In this document: positions 17,947 to 26,245 of the stretch, piece after piece
How positions within the stretch are numbered: position 1 is the first letter of the stretch
Layout: each line of letters begins with the position of its first letter
Source of the DNA: CFX5 sp023384495
Lineage (GTDB): Bacteria; Chloroflexota; Anaerolineae; Caldilineales; Caldilineaceae
Reading direction: 5' to 3'
Assembly (NCBI GenBank): GCA_048499455.1
Contig: JASNZV010000009.1
Location: forward strand, 1-64,000
DNA length: 64,000 bases
Translations under genes and position numbers: made by a program
The notes under the pieces: generated by a model
Databases searched by the model: none
What the model saw: the letters and a program-made list of their open reading frames with translations, nothing else
Told to the model about the DNA's origin: nothing

Positions 17947-19134
17947 TCACCCATTGGCAGCCTGCTCCGGCGGCACCTCATACTGCTGTAGCGTCTCCAG
18001 GTTCAGTTCGATGCCGAGACCCGGACGATCCGGCACGTAGAGGCAGCCTTCACGCACATCGAGCGGATGGTCGATCAGCAGATCATAGCCCGACAAGTCA
18101 TAGCGGTGAACTTCCAGTTTGTAGAAGTTGGGCACGGTCATCATCACCTGGGCGCCGGCCATGACGTTGATGGGGCCGCTGGCGTCATGCGGCGAGATGG
18201 GGATGTAATAGGCCTCGGCCATAGTGGCGATCTTCTTGAGTTCGGAGATGCCGCCCGTCCAGGTGACGTCGGGCATGATGAAATCGGCCAGCCCCCCCTC
18301 GAAGATGGGCACGAACTCCCAGCGCGTGTGGAGCCGTTCGCCGGTGCAGAGGGGTGTCTTGACCTGTTCGCGCACCTGTTTGAGCGCCTTCCAGCTTTCA
18401 GGCGGCACCGGCTCCTCGAACCAGTGGATGTGATAGTCGGCCATCTTGTTGGCGAGCCGCACGGCGGAGGGCACATTGTAGAGCCCGTGCGCATCGATCA
18501 GAATCTCAAAATCGGGCCCCACCTCGGCGCGCGCCGCGGCCAGAATCTCCAGCGCGGCGGCCTCGACCTCGGCGCTCAACTCGCCATCCAGAAAGCTGGC
18601 GTTGCCCACATGCAGGTTGTGGATCATGGGGTCCATCTTGAAGGCCTTAAAGCCGGACGCCTTGATCTCGCGGGCCGACTCGACGATGGCCTCAGGCGAC
18701 TTGGTGCCATAGGGGTGACAATAGAGGGCGATGCGGTCGCGCACGGGTCCACCCATGAGTTGGTAGATGGGTTGGCCCAATACCTTGCCACGAATGTCCC
18801 ACAGCGCAATGTCGATGGCGCTGATGGCCGCCGTGGTTGCGCCGCGCGTCCCGACGTAGGTCATGGCGCGGAAGATCTTGTGCCAGAGCAGCTCGATGTT
18901 GGCCGGGTCTTCACCATGCAGCCAGTGGCCGATCTGGTCGATATAGGCGGCGACGGCCCGGTTGGCGACCGGGCCAGGGTAGGTGGTTACTTCGCCCCAC
19001 CCGGTAATCCCTGCGTCGGTCTCCACCTGGACAAAGATGAAGACGCGTTGGCCGGGGTCGCGCACAGAACCCGCACCCGGGTTGTGGTCCCACGGAATTT
19101 TGACTAGCCAGGAGCGAACGCTGGTGATCTGCAT
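17947..19134 (-). CDS. Mandelate racemase/muconate lactonizing enzyme family protein
   Basis: The 395-residue protein belongs to the enolase superfamily, which abstracts a proton alpha to a carboxylate. The metal ligands are visible as D214 (DAHG), E240 (WFEEP) and E266 (TGER); H216 and a Lys in KAFKMDP (~163-169) are candidate bases, and a late PHDASGP loop supplies another His. Acid-sugar dehydratases such as galactonate or related dehydratases share this pattern. It is the last gene behind an Opp/Dpp-type importer (85 bp after it), suggesting it dehydrates an imported sugar acid. Exact substrate cannot be assigned. Confidence 0.88.
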   Translation of the reverse strand: MQITSVRSWLVKIPWDHNPGAGSVRDPGQRVFIFVQVETDAGITGWGEVTTYPGPVANRAVAAYIDQIGHWLHGEDPANIELLWHKIFRAMTYVGTRGATTAAISAIDIALWDIRGKVLGQPIYQLMGGPVRDRIALYCHPYGTKSPEAIVESAREIKASGFKAFKMDPMIHNLHVGNASFLDGELSAEVEAAALEILAAARAEVGPDFEILIDAHGLYNVPSAVRLANKMADYHIHWFEEPVPPESWKALKQVREQVKTPLCTGERLHTRWEFVPIFEGGLADFIMPDVTWTGGISELKKIATMAEAYYIPISPHDASGPINVMAGAQVMMTVPNFYKLEVHRYDLSGYDLLIDHPLDVREGCLYVPDRPGLGIELNLETLQQYEVPPEQAANG

Positions 19135-19219
19135 GGGATTTGTCCTCCGTCTGTTTCATCTGCGTCAATCGTTGCGGCGATAGAGGGGTTACCTAATGGG
19201 TGGACGTTGCTGACTGTTA

Positions 19220-20241
<1,022 letters not shown>

Positions 20242-20245
<4 letters not shown>

Positions 20246-21276
20246 GCGTCAACCTCCAACATCGACGTATGTGGGCGATTTTCAGAAAAGAGGTGACACG
20301 CCACTCGGCGCCCACTGCCCGTTGCGTCAAGGGGAGGCTCAACCTGCCAACAGTGCGCCATCACTGCGGGGCAGCGGGGGGCAAAGAGGCAGCCGGGCGG
20401 GAGGTTGATCAGGCGCGGCGGCATGCCGGGGATGCCGGTGAGCCGTTCGCGCTTTTCGTCGAGGCCAGGCACGCTTTGCAGCAGCAGCTTGGAATAAGGG
20501 TGCATGGGCGCTTCCACCATCTGTTGGACGGGCGCCAGCTCGACCAGCTTGCCGGCATACATAACGCCCACCCAGTCGGCAAATTGGGCCACCAACCCCA
20601 TGTCATGCCCAACGAGGATGACAGCAGCGCCCGTCTCTTTCTGCAGCCGCCCCAACGTCGCCATCACCTGGCGCTGGACGACCACATCCAGCGCGCTGGT
20701 TGGCTCGTCGGCAATGATGAGCTTGGGTTCGAGCGCGGTGGCCGTGGCCATGGCGACGCGCTGTTTCATGCCTCCGCTCAACTCGTGCGGATACATGCGG
20801 GCGACGCTGGCGTCCAGCCCAACATGTTCCAAAAGCGACCGGACATGTTCGCGGAACTCGGCCTTGCTCCACTGATAGCCATGGTCGACCAGGCCATCGA
20901 TGATCTGGTCTTCGATGCGCATCACCGGGTTGAGCGCGTTCATGGCGGCCTGGGTCACTAGCGAGACATCGGCCAGCCGCGCCAGCCGCATCTCTTCGTC
21001 GCTCAACGTAAGCAAGTCGCGGCCGGCGAGCCAGACTTCGCCCTGGGCAATGCGGGCGGGGGGGCGCAGCAGCCGCATGATCGCTAGCGCCAATGTCGTC
21101 TTGCCGCAGCCCGATTCGCCCACCAATGCCAGCCGTTCGCCGGCGTTGAGCGTCAGGCTGACGCCGCTGACTGCCCTGACGGCGCCGTCGGCGGTTTCGT
21201 AGTGGACGTGAAGATCGTTGATTTGCAGCACCGGATCGCTTGATCCCTGGGGCGCCGATTGCGTGAATGCGCTCAT
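20242..21276 (-). CDS. Oligopeptide/oligosaccharide ABC transporter ATPase, OppD/DppD-like
   Basis: The 344-residue ATPase has Walker A GESGCGKTT, signature LSGGMKQR, Walker B LIIADEPTSALD and the Opp/Dpp C-terminal GCLFAPRCP segment. The start is the ATG at 21276 (MSAFTQSAP), which overlaps the stop of the upstream permease by one base (TAATG); a longer frame would extend into the permease. It pairs with the following ATPase to energise the importer. Confidence 0.93.
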
Positions 21277-22208
21277 TACACCTGTTTTCTGAGACGTGGA
21301 TTGGACCATTCGTCCAGCCCCTGTGAGATGAGAAAGAGGCCCACAAAGAGCACGACAATGATAATAATGGGCGGCGCCCACCACCACCACCACCCGTTGA
21401 TCAGCGAGGCATACCAGATGTTCCAATAGATGGTCATCCCCAGCGTGTTGGCCTCGAACGGGCCTAGCCCCAGCGCCTCCAGCCCAATCGAAGCCAGGAT
21501 CGCGCCGGAGACGGATGTGACAAAGGTGGCCACAATAAAGGGCATCAGGTTGGGCATCATCTCTCGGATGATGATCTCCGGCCCGCTCATGCCGGTAAAG
21601 CGAGCCAGCTCGACATACGACTGTTGGCGGATGACCAGCACCTGCGAGCGCAGGACGCGGGTCGGCCCCAGCCAGGCTAGCGCGGCCACGATCAGCGCCA
21701 TCATCTCGACCGACATGTTGCCCGGCACCGAAATTGCAATGATCACCAGCACGAGCAGCGTGGGCACGGTACGCAGAATGTCGACCAGCGACCGGGTAAA
21801 GGCGTCGAACGCGCCGCCGTAGTAGCCGCTAAAGAAGGCCAGCACCGTCCCAATCGCAACGCCAATTGCGCCGGCGATGATGCCAATGCGGAGCGTTTTG
21901 GGCGTCCCTTCCACCATGACGGCCAAAATATCCTTGCCGAGCCGGTCCGTGCCCAGCCAATGTTCCGCCGAGGGCGGCTGGCTGGGCCTGTAGGAGAGCG
22001 GGCGGGCGTCGTCGGGCGTGGTCACCATGGCGCCCACAAGGACGAAGAGCGCAATCAGCAACAACAACACCATCCCCGCCGGCAGCGCCGGGTTGCGGCG
22101 GAGATAGAGGAGAAAATTCCTCAGCCGGTTGGGTTGCGTGGGGGTCGATTCCGGGTAAACCATGGCCGGCTGCGCCGCGCCGCCGGATGCCTTTTCTGTC
22201 ACTGTCAC
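21276..22208 (-). CDS. ABC transporter permease, OppC/DppC-like
   Basis: The 310-residue inner-membrane permease has a cytoplasmic N-terminus, a first membrane segment near 45-65, the OppC_N-like region with HWLGTDRLGKD, and further membrane segments of the binding-protein-dependent domain including the YVELARFTGMS coupling region. It starts with GTG at 22208, one base after the stop of the DppB-like gene, and overlaps the OppD-like start. Tight spacing shows one transcript. Confidence 0.92.
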   Translation of the reverse strand: MTVTEKASGGAAQPAMVYPESTPTQPNRLRNFLLYLRRNPALPAGMVLLLLIALFVLVGAMVTTPDDARPLSYRPSQPPSAEHWLGTDRLGKDILAVMVEGTPKTLRIGIIAGAIGVAIGTVLAFFSGYYGGAFDAFTRSLVDILRTVPTLLVLVIIAISVPGNMSVEMMALIVAALAWLGPTRVLRSQVLVIRQQSYVELARFTGMSGPEIIIREMMPNLMPFIVATFVTSVSGAILASIGLEALGLGPFEANTLGMTIYWNIWYASLINGWWWWWAPPIIIIVVLFVGLFLISQGLDEWSNPRLRKQV

Positions 22209-22209
22209 G

Positions 22210-23217
22210 CTATTCGCTCCTGTAGCTGATGCGCGGGTCCAACAGGGGATAGATGAGGTCGATGACCAACATGGTGAAGGCGACGCTGATGATGACCAGG
22301 AAGACGATGCCCTGGATCACGAACCAGTCGAACCCGCGCACCGCCTTGAGCAGGATGCTCCCCACGCCGGGGTACGAGAAGACGACCTCGACCAGAATCG
22401 CGCCCGAGATGATGGTGCCCAGCGAGAGCGCCAGCCCCGTAATCTGCGGCAAAATGGCGTTGCGCATGGCGTAGCGATAGAAGATGCGCGGCCCCCTTAG
22501 CCCTTTGGCCTCGGCCTGCAACATGTAATCCTCGCCCTGAATCGTCACCATCATCGAGCGCATGCCCATAGCCCAAAAGCCAACCTGCGCCAGGATGATG
22601 GCCATGGCCGGCAATATCGAGTGATAGAGGATGTTCAGGGCAAAGCTGAAGCTGGCTTCGGGGATTCTGCCCGTGCTAAAGCCGCCAAAGAGGGGGAAAA
22701 TGGGGATGCGAAACGCAAAGACATAGAGCAGGATGATGCCCATCAGGTAGAAGGGCACGGCGGAAAAGGTAAAGAAGGCGGGGAAGATGGTGCGCAAAAA
22801 AAAGGGCGCCTTGCCCCACGCCAACAACGCGCCCACCAGGGTCCCAATGGCGAAGCTGATCAGCGTCGCCGTCAAGAGCAGCCCAACCGTCCACGGCACC
22901 GAACGCCTGAGCAGAGAGAGCACGGTTGACGGGTAGTCGGAGATGGAGTAGCCAAAGTCAAAGCGCGCCATATCGCCCAGATAGTTCAAGTATTGGCGCC
23001 ACAGCGGTTTGTCCAGCCCGAACTTTCGGTTGTAGGTTTCGACCAGGCCGGCCACCTCCTCGCTGGAAACGTTGACCCCCTGTGACTGGAGCTGGAACAG
23101 CTTCTGTTGAATGGGGTCTTGGCCACTCATACGTGGGAAGAAAAAATTGATCGTCGCGGCCAGAAAGGCGATGACAAAGAATTGGAGCAGCCGTCTGAGG
23201 AAGTATTCTAGGGTCAT
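22210..23217 (-). CDS. ABC transporter permease, OppB/DppB-like
   Basis: The 335-residue permease begins with FLRRLLQFFVIAFLAATINFF, the usual first membrane helix of DppB proteins, and continues with about five more segments; the coupling loop YMLQAEAKGL is present. It is the partner of the DppC-like protein. A 201-bp gap with an inverted repeat separates it from the substrate-binding protein gene upstream. Confidence 0.92.
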   Translation of the reverse strand: MTLEYFLRRLLQFFVIAFLAATINFFFPRMSGQDPIQQKLFQLQSQGVNVSSEEVAGLVETYNRKFGLDKPLWRQYLNYLGDMARFDFGYSISDYPSTVLSLLRRSVPWTVGLLLTATLISFAIGTLVGALLAWGKAPFFLRTIFPAFFTFSAVPFYLMGIILLYVFAFRIPIFPLFGGFSTGRIPEASFSFALNILYHSILPAMAIILAQVGFWAMGMRSMMVTIQGEDYMLQAEAKGLRGPRIFYRYAMRNAILPQITGLALSLGTIISGAILVEVVFSYPGVGSILLKAVRGFDWFVIQGIVFLVIISVAFTMLVIDLIYPLLDPRISYRSE

Positions 23218-23318
23218 GGTCTGTCACGGTGCTACGGTTGCAATAATAACCGGCGGTTTCCCGACCGGGCGGTGGCGCGTTGCTGGCTCACCCCGGCCCG
23301 ATTCTTCTTAAGCGGCGA

Positions 23319-23396
23319 AGAACCGATCCGAATCACGGTTGCGGATTGAACCAACACACCTGTCCGTGAGGTTGGCCGCAGCGTGATTCGGATCGG
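23319..23396. repeat. Inverted repeat and dispersed AACCGATCCGAAT-type element
   Basis: Arms 23323-23336 (CCGATCCGAATCAC) and 23383-23396 are perfect inverted copies with a 46-nt loop. The 26-bp stretch 23319-23344 recurs in reverse orientation at 34355-34380 with about two mismatches. It lies between the binding-protein gene and its permease genes, where it could modulate read-through. Confidence 0.65.
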
Positions 23397-23418
23397 CGCA
23401 CAGCGCGCGGGTCGACGG

Positions 23419-25200
23419 TCAGGGAGCGTCGGTCGGCTCCAGTTGCAACGCTGTATAGGGGAAGCCGGTATGCATCTGGATGCCATTCATATACGGATCG
23501 GTCACCGTCGAAGGCCAGTTGGTCCAATAGTAGCCGTTGTTGCCCGTCCGGTTGTAGAACTGCACCAGGTTGACATCGGGCAGGTCGCGCAGCCAGATGT
23601 CCATGGCCTGCCGTTCGAGTTCGCGCACCATGCCTTCGTCCGCCGTCACCGCCAGTTCATCGACGATGGCGTCGAACTCGGAATTGGAATACTGGAACCA
23701 GTTGCCGGGGTCGCCGGTGGTGTAGAGCCGCAGGGTGCGGTAGATGTTCCCCGACATCGAGCCGTTATGGCCGAAGAGGCCACAGGTGTAGTCACCCGAC
23801 GAGAGGACGGCGCCGACATCGGGCGGTTCAGAGTAGGTGGTGTCGATGCCATGCTGCTTCAACATCTCGGTGAGCACGGGGCCCAGGTCTGAGAAGTGCG
23901 GTAGGCTTGCAATATAGCACTTGATCCGGTCCCCGTCCGCGTCGGCCCAGTAGCCCTCGCCGTCCTTGCTGTAGCCGGCTGCGGTCAGGCGGGCGTCACC
24001 ATCCGCCGGGTCGTATTTGCCTGGCTCATATTGCGCTTCCAACTCGGCCAGGTTGTCGATACTGGCCTGGAGCCCCTTGAAGGGTGGGAAGGGCCAGACG
24101 GATTTCTGCCCGTTGCCATCGTACGCAAAATCGATCAGCTTGTCGCGGTCGATGTAGCGATTGATGGCCCAGCGCACCTCTGGCTTGCCGAGGTGCTTGT
24201 CATTGTTGTTGAGATAGAGCGCAGTGGGCCACCACGACACCATGCCATAGGGGCCTTCGCGGCCAGTCCATGTGGTGGCGGCCGGGTTCTCTTCGAGGAT
24301 CTTCTGGATTAGGTCGACGCGCAGGTCGTGGGTCTGGTCGATCTCGTTGCGGATCATCGCCGTCGCCTGCCCCTGCTGGTCGGGAATATAGAGCTGCACC
24401 AGGCGCTCGACCTGCGGCAATTCGTGGAAGCCAGTTGCGCACGCCCACCACTCTTCGCAGCTCTTTACCCGATCCAGAATGCGCCGCGTATCGTCGGCAA
24501 AAGAGAGCCGCCAGGGGCTTGTGGTGACCGGCCCCGCGCCATCATTGTACGCCGTGTATTCGGCCCAATTTTCGTTTTCCCACACATGCTTGGGGACGAT
24601 AAAGGTGGCTGAATCGCCCTTGGCCACAACCACCTCATCGTGGAAGCGAGGCGCCGGCACATTGAAGGTGATCTTGACCGTCAACTCGTCAATGGCCTCC
24701 GCCTCTTTGATATAGGTCTGATAGATGCCGCCCAGCCGCACCTCATTGCCCAAGTCACGCAGCGTATTGAGCGTGTACGCCACATCTTCGGCGGTGAAGG
24801 GCGCGCCATCGCTCCAAAATACCCCGTCGCGCAGATGGTAGGTCAACTCGGTGGCGTCGTCGTTGTACTCCCAGCGCTCGGCCAGCCACGGATATTGGTG
24901 GCCATCGAGCATGTCGGCAAAGACAAGCGGCTCGTGGAAAAAGGCGACGCCCTGTTGATGAGTGCCGCCCAGGTTGTAAGGGCTCCACATTTCGGGCGCG
25001 CCATAGGGGCTCATCGAAGCCACAATCAGGCTGCGATTTCTCGGGATGGCGCCATCGGTGGTGACCGGCGCGGGCTGGGCCGCCGCCTCTTGCGGCGCGG
25101 GCGCCGCTGAACCTGCGCCGCTATCCGCGGGCGCGCCACAAGCGCTCAGCCAGAGCGCCGCCATCACAAAACAGACCAGTGCAACTCTCAAGCGGTACAT
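23419..25200 (-). CDS. ABC transporter substrate-binding lipoprotein, family 5
   Basis: The 593-residue protein has a lipoprotein signal (lipobox LSAC, Cys ~21) and a low-complexity Ala/Pro linker, followed by an SBP_bac_5 domain: YHLRDGVFWSDGAPFTAEDV is the characteristic segment. These proteins bind peptides, nickel chelates or oligosaccharides and deliver them to Opp/Dpp permeases. It heads the minus-strand importer operon and has a strong promoter at 25295-25324. The enolase-superfamily gene at the operon end points to a sugar-derived substrate, by inference. Confidence 0.93.
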   Translation of the reverse strand: MYRLRVALVCFVMAALWLSACGAPADSGAGSAAPAPQEAAAQPAPVTTDGAIPRNRSLIVASMSPYGAPEMWSPYNLGGTHQQGVAFFHEPLVFADMLDGHQYPWLAERWEYNDDATELTYHLRDGVFWSDGAPFTAEDVAYTLNTLRDLGNEVRLGGIYQTYIKEAEAIDELTVKITFNVPAPRFHDEVVVAKGDSATFIVPKHVWENENWAEYTAYNDGAGPVTTSPWRLSFADDTRRILDRVKSCEEWWACATGFHELPQVERLVQLYIPDQQGQATAMIRNEIDQTHDLRVDLIQKILEENPAATTWTGREGPYGMVSWWPTALYLNNNDKHLGKPEVRWAINRYIDRDKLIDFAYDGNGQKSVWPFPPFKGLQASIDNLAELEAQYEPGKYDPADGDARLTAAGYSKDGEGYWADADGDRIKCYIASLPHFSDLGPVLTEMLKQHGIDTTYSEPPDVGAVLSSGDYTCGLFGHNGSMSGNIYRTLRLYTTGDPGNWFQYSNSEFDAIVDELAVTADEGMVRELERQAMDIWLRDLPDVNLVQFYNRTGNNGYYWTNWPSTVTDPYMNGIQMHTGFPYTALQLEPTDAP

Positions 25201-25294
25201 GGTTCATGCTCCTTTGTGGGGTAAGGCCGATTGACGGGTGGGGATGCTCTCTGAAATTGTCGGTTTCTTAGGGCGGGCAGCTATATGCGATTAT

Positions 25295-25324
25295 ATTATA
25301 TCCGTGGGCCAGTTTGCTTGTCAA
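25295..25324 (-). promoter_or_regulatory. Consensus sigma-70 promoter of the importer operon
   Basis: On the minus strand a perfect TTGACA (25324-25319) and a perfect TATAAT (25300-25295) are separated by 18 bp. The predicted leader before the binding-protein ATG is ~88 nt. The promoter lies only 17 bp from the outer end of the IS remnant. Confidence 0.7.
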
Positions 25325-25340
25325 CACGCCCAAAAACAAG

Positions 25341-26194
25341 GGGGTGCATCCATTGGATACCGCTGTCTAGTACAATATTGCTGATAGGGGGGAGATGACA
25401 AGCAATGATGTGAGATGCAAAAAGGGGAAAGAAGAGCGAAGTTGGCTCATATGCCCAGCGTGTGCGGCGGGGGGAAAGCGCCTGGCGGCTGGCGCTGATT
25501 TGGGTCTTTGCGTATGTGGAAGAGTTGTCGGACGAACAAGCGGCGGAAGCAGTGCGGAGTCGGAACGACAGGGAGAATGCCTTAAGCCTCGAGTTGACGG
25601 ATAGCGGTTTTGATGCGGCGGGGCTCAGCGAAACCTGATTACCGACGTGCTGACGATACCAGCCACCCCACCTGATTTTGAGGCGGCGGCCCCGATTCAT
25701 GGCCGCTTAGCCAGTAAAGGCTTGCTGCCGGCCGAGCACCACCTGGATATGGTCGCAGAGCCATGACCAGCAGCGCAATCCCATCCTGAACATCCGTTTT
25801 GCACCCGCCAACTGTGCTGCCTGTCCCGTCGGCAGCCGTTGCACCCGTTCCCACAACGCCCCCAGGCACAACATCTCGCCATCCAACAACGACGGCGCAA
25901 ACAAAACACGCCTGCCCTTCAACAGACCTATGCCAAAAGAGCTGGTATCGAAGGCGCGCGCTCCCTAGCCGTGCGCACCACCGGTCTGCGCCGGGCTCGC
26001 TTGCTGCGACCGCTCTCAATCTCTATCGCATCACGGACTGGCCGGCGCAACCATCGCTCGCTTTGACCCGCACTTCCGCTTTTTCACGACTTGCGCTTGC
26101 TTCTTGACCCTGTTTCTCTGCAATTATGCTTGCCCATCCTCATCGCTTTGGCGTTAATCAAATAGACAGCGGTATCCAATCCTGGATGCACCCC
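25341..26194 (+). mobile_element. Decayed IS1182-type insertion sequence remnant
   Basis: The left end 25341-25369 and right end 26163-26194 are inverted copies of the same ~30-bp sequence (GGGGTGCATCCA...CCGCTGTCT); they differ by one 3-base indel. The interior carries fragments of a transposase in different frames. At ~850 bp it is about half the length of intact elements of this type, so the middle has been deleted. No clear target-site duplication could be read at the borders. Confidence 0.75.
25471..26107 (+). pseudogene. IS1182-family transposase, fragmented
   Basis: Translation in shifting frames gives a recognisable N-terminal piece (25483-25638: WRLALIWVFAYVEELSDEQA, then ALSLELTDSGFD), which stops at TGA 25636; a KGLLPAEHHLD piece (~25705-25750); a Cys-motif piece FAPANCAACPVGSRCTR (~25795-25848); and a C-terminal piece YAKRAGIEGARSLAVRTTGL (~25927-25990). 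Their order matches IS1182 transposases as I know them. The catalytic DDE core between the first pieces is missing and several frame changes and stops are present, so it is not functional. Confidence 0.75.
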
Positions 26195-26245
26195 TTCCCT
26201 GGGATGCGTTAAAATGTGGGAATGGTGATCAACGTTTTGTTACGT

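Noticed and set aside
18067..19107. Plus-strand open frame of ~346 codons opposite the enolase-superfamily gene
   Set aside because: The opposite strand carries intact catalytic residues; this frame is His/Gly/Leu-biased as expected of an antisense shadow in G+C-rich DNA.
25395..25604. Short plus-strand protein at the left of the IS remnant
   Set aside because: Another frame over the same bases gives the recognisable transposase N-terminus, so this one is spurious.
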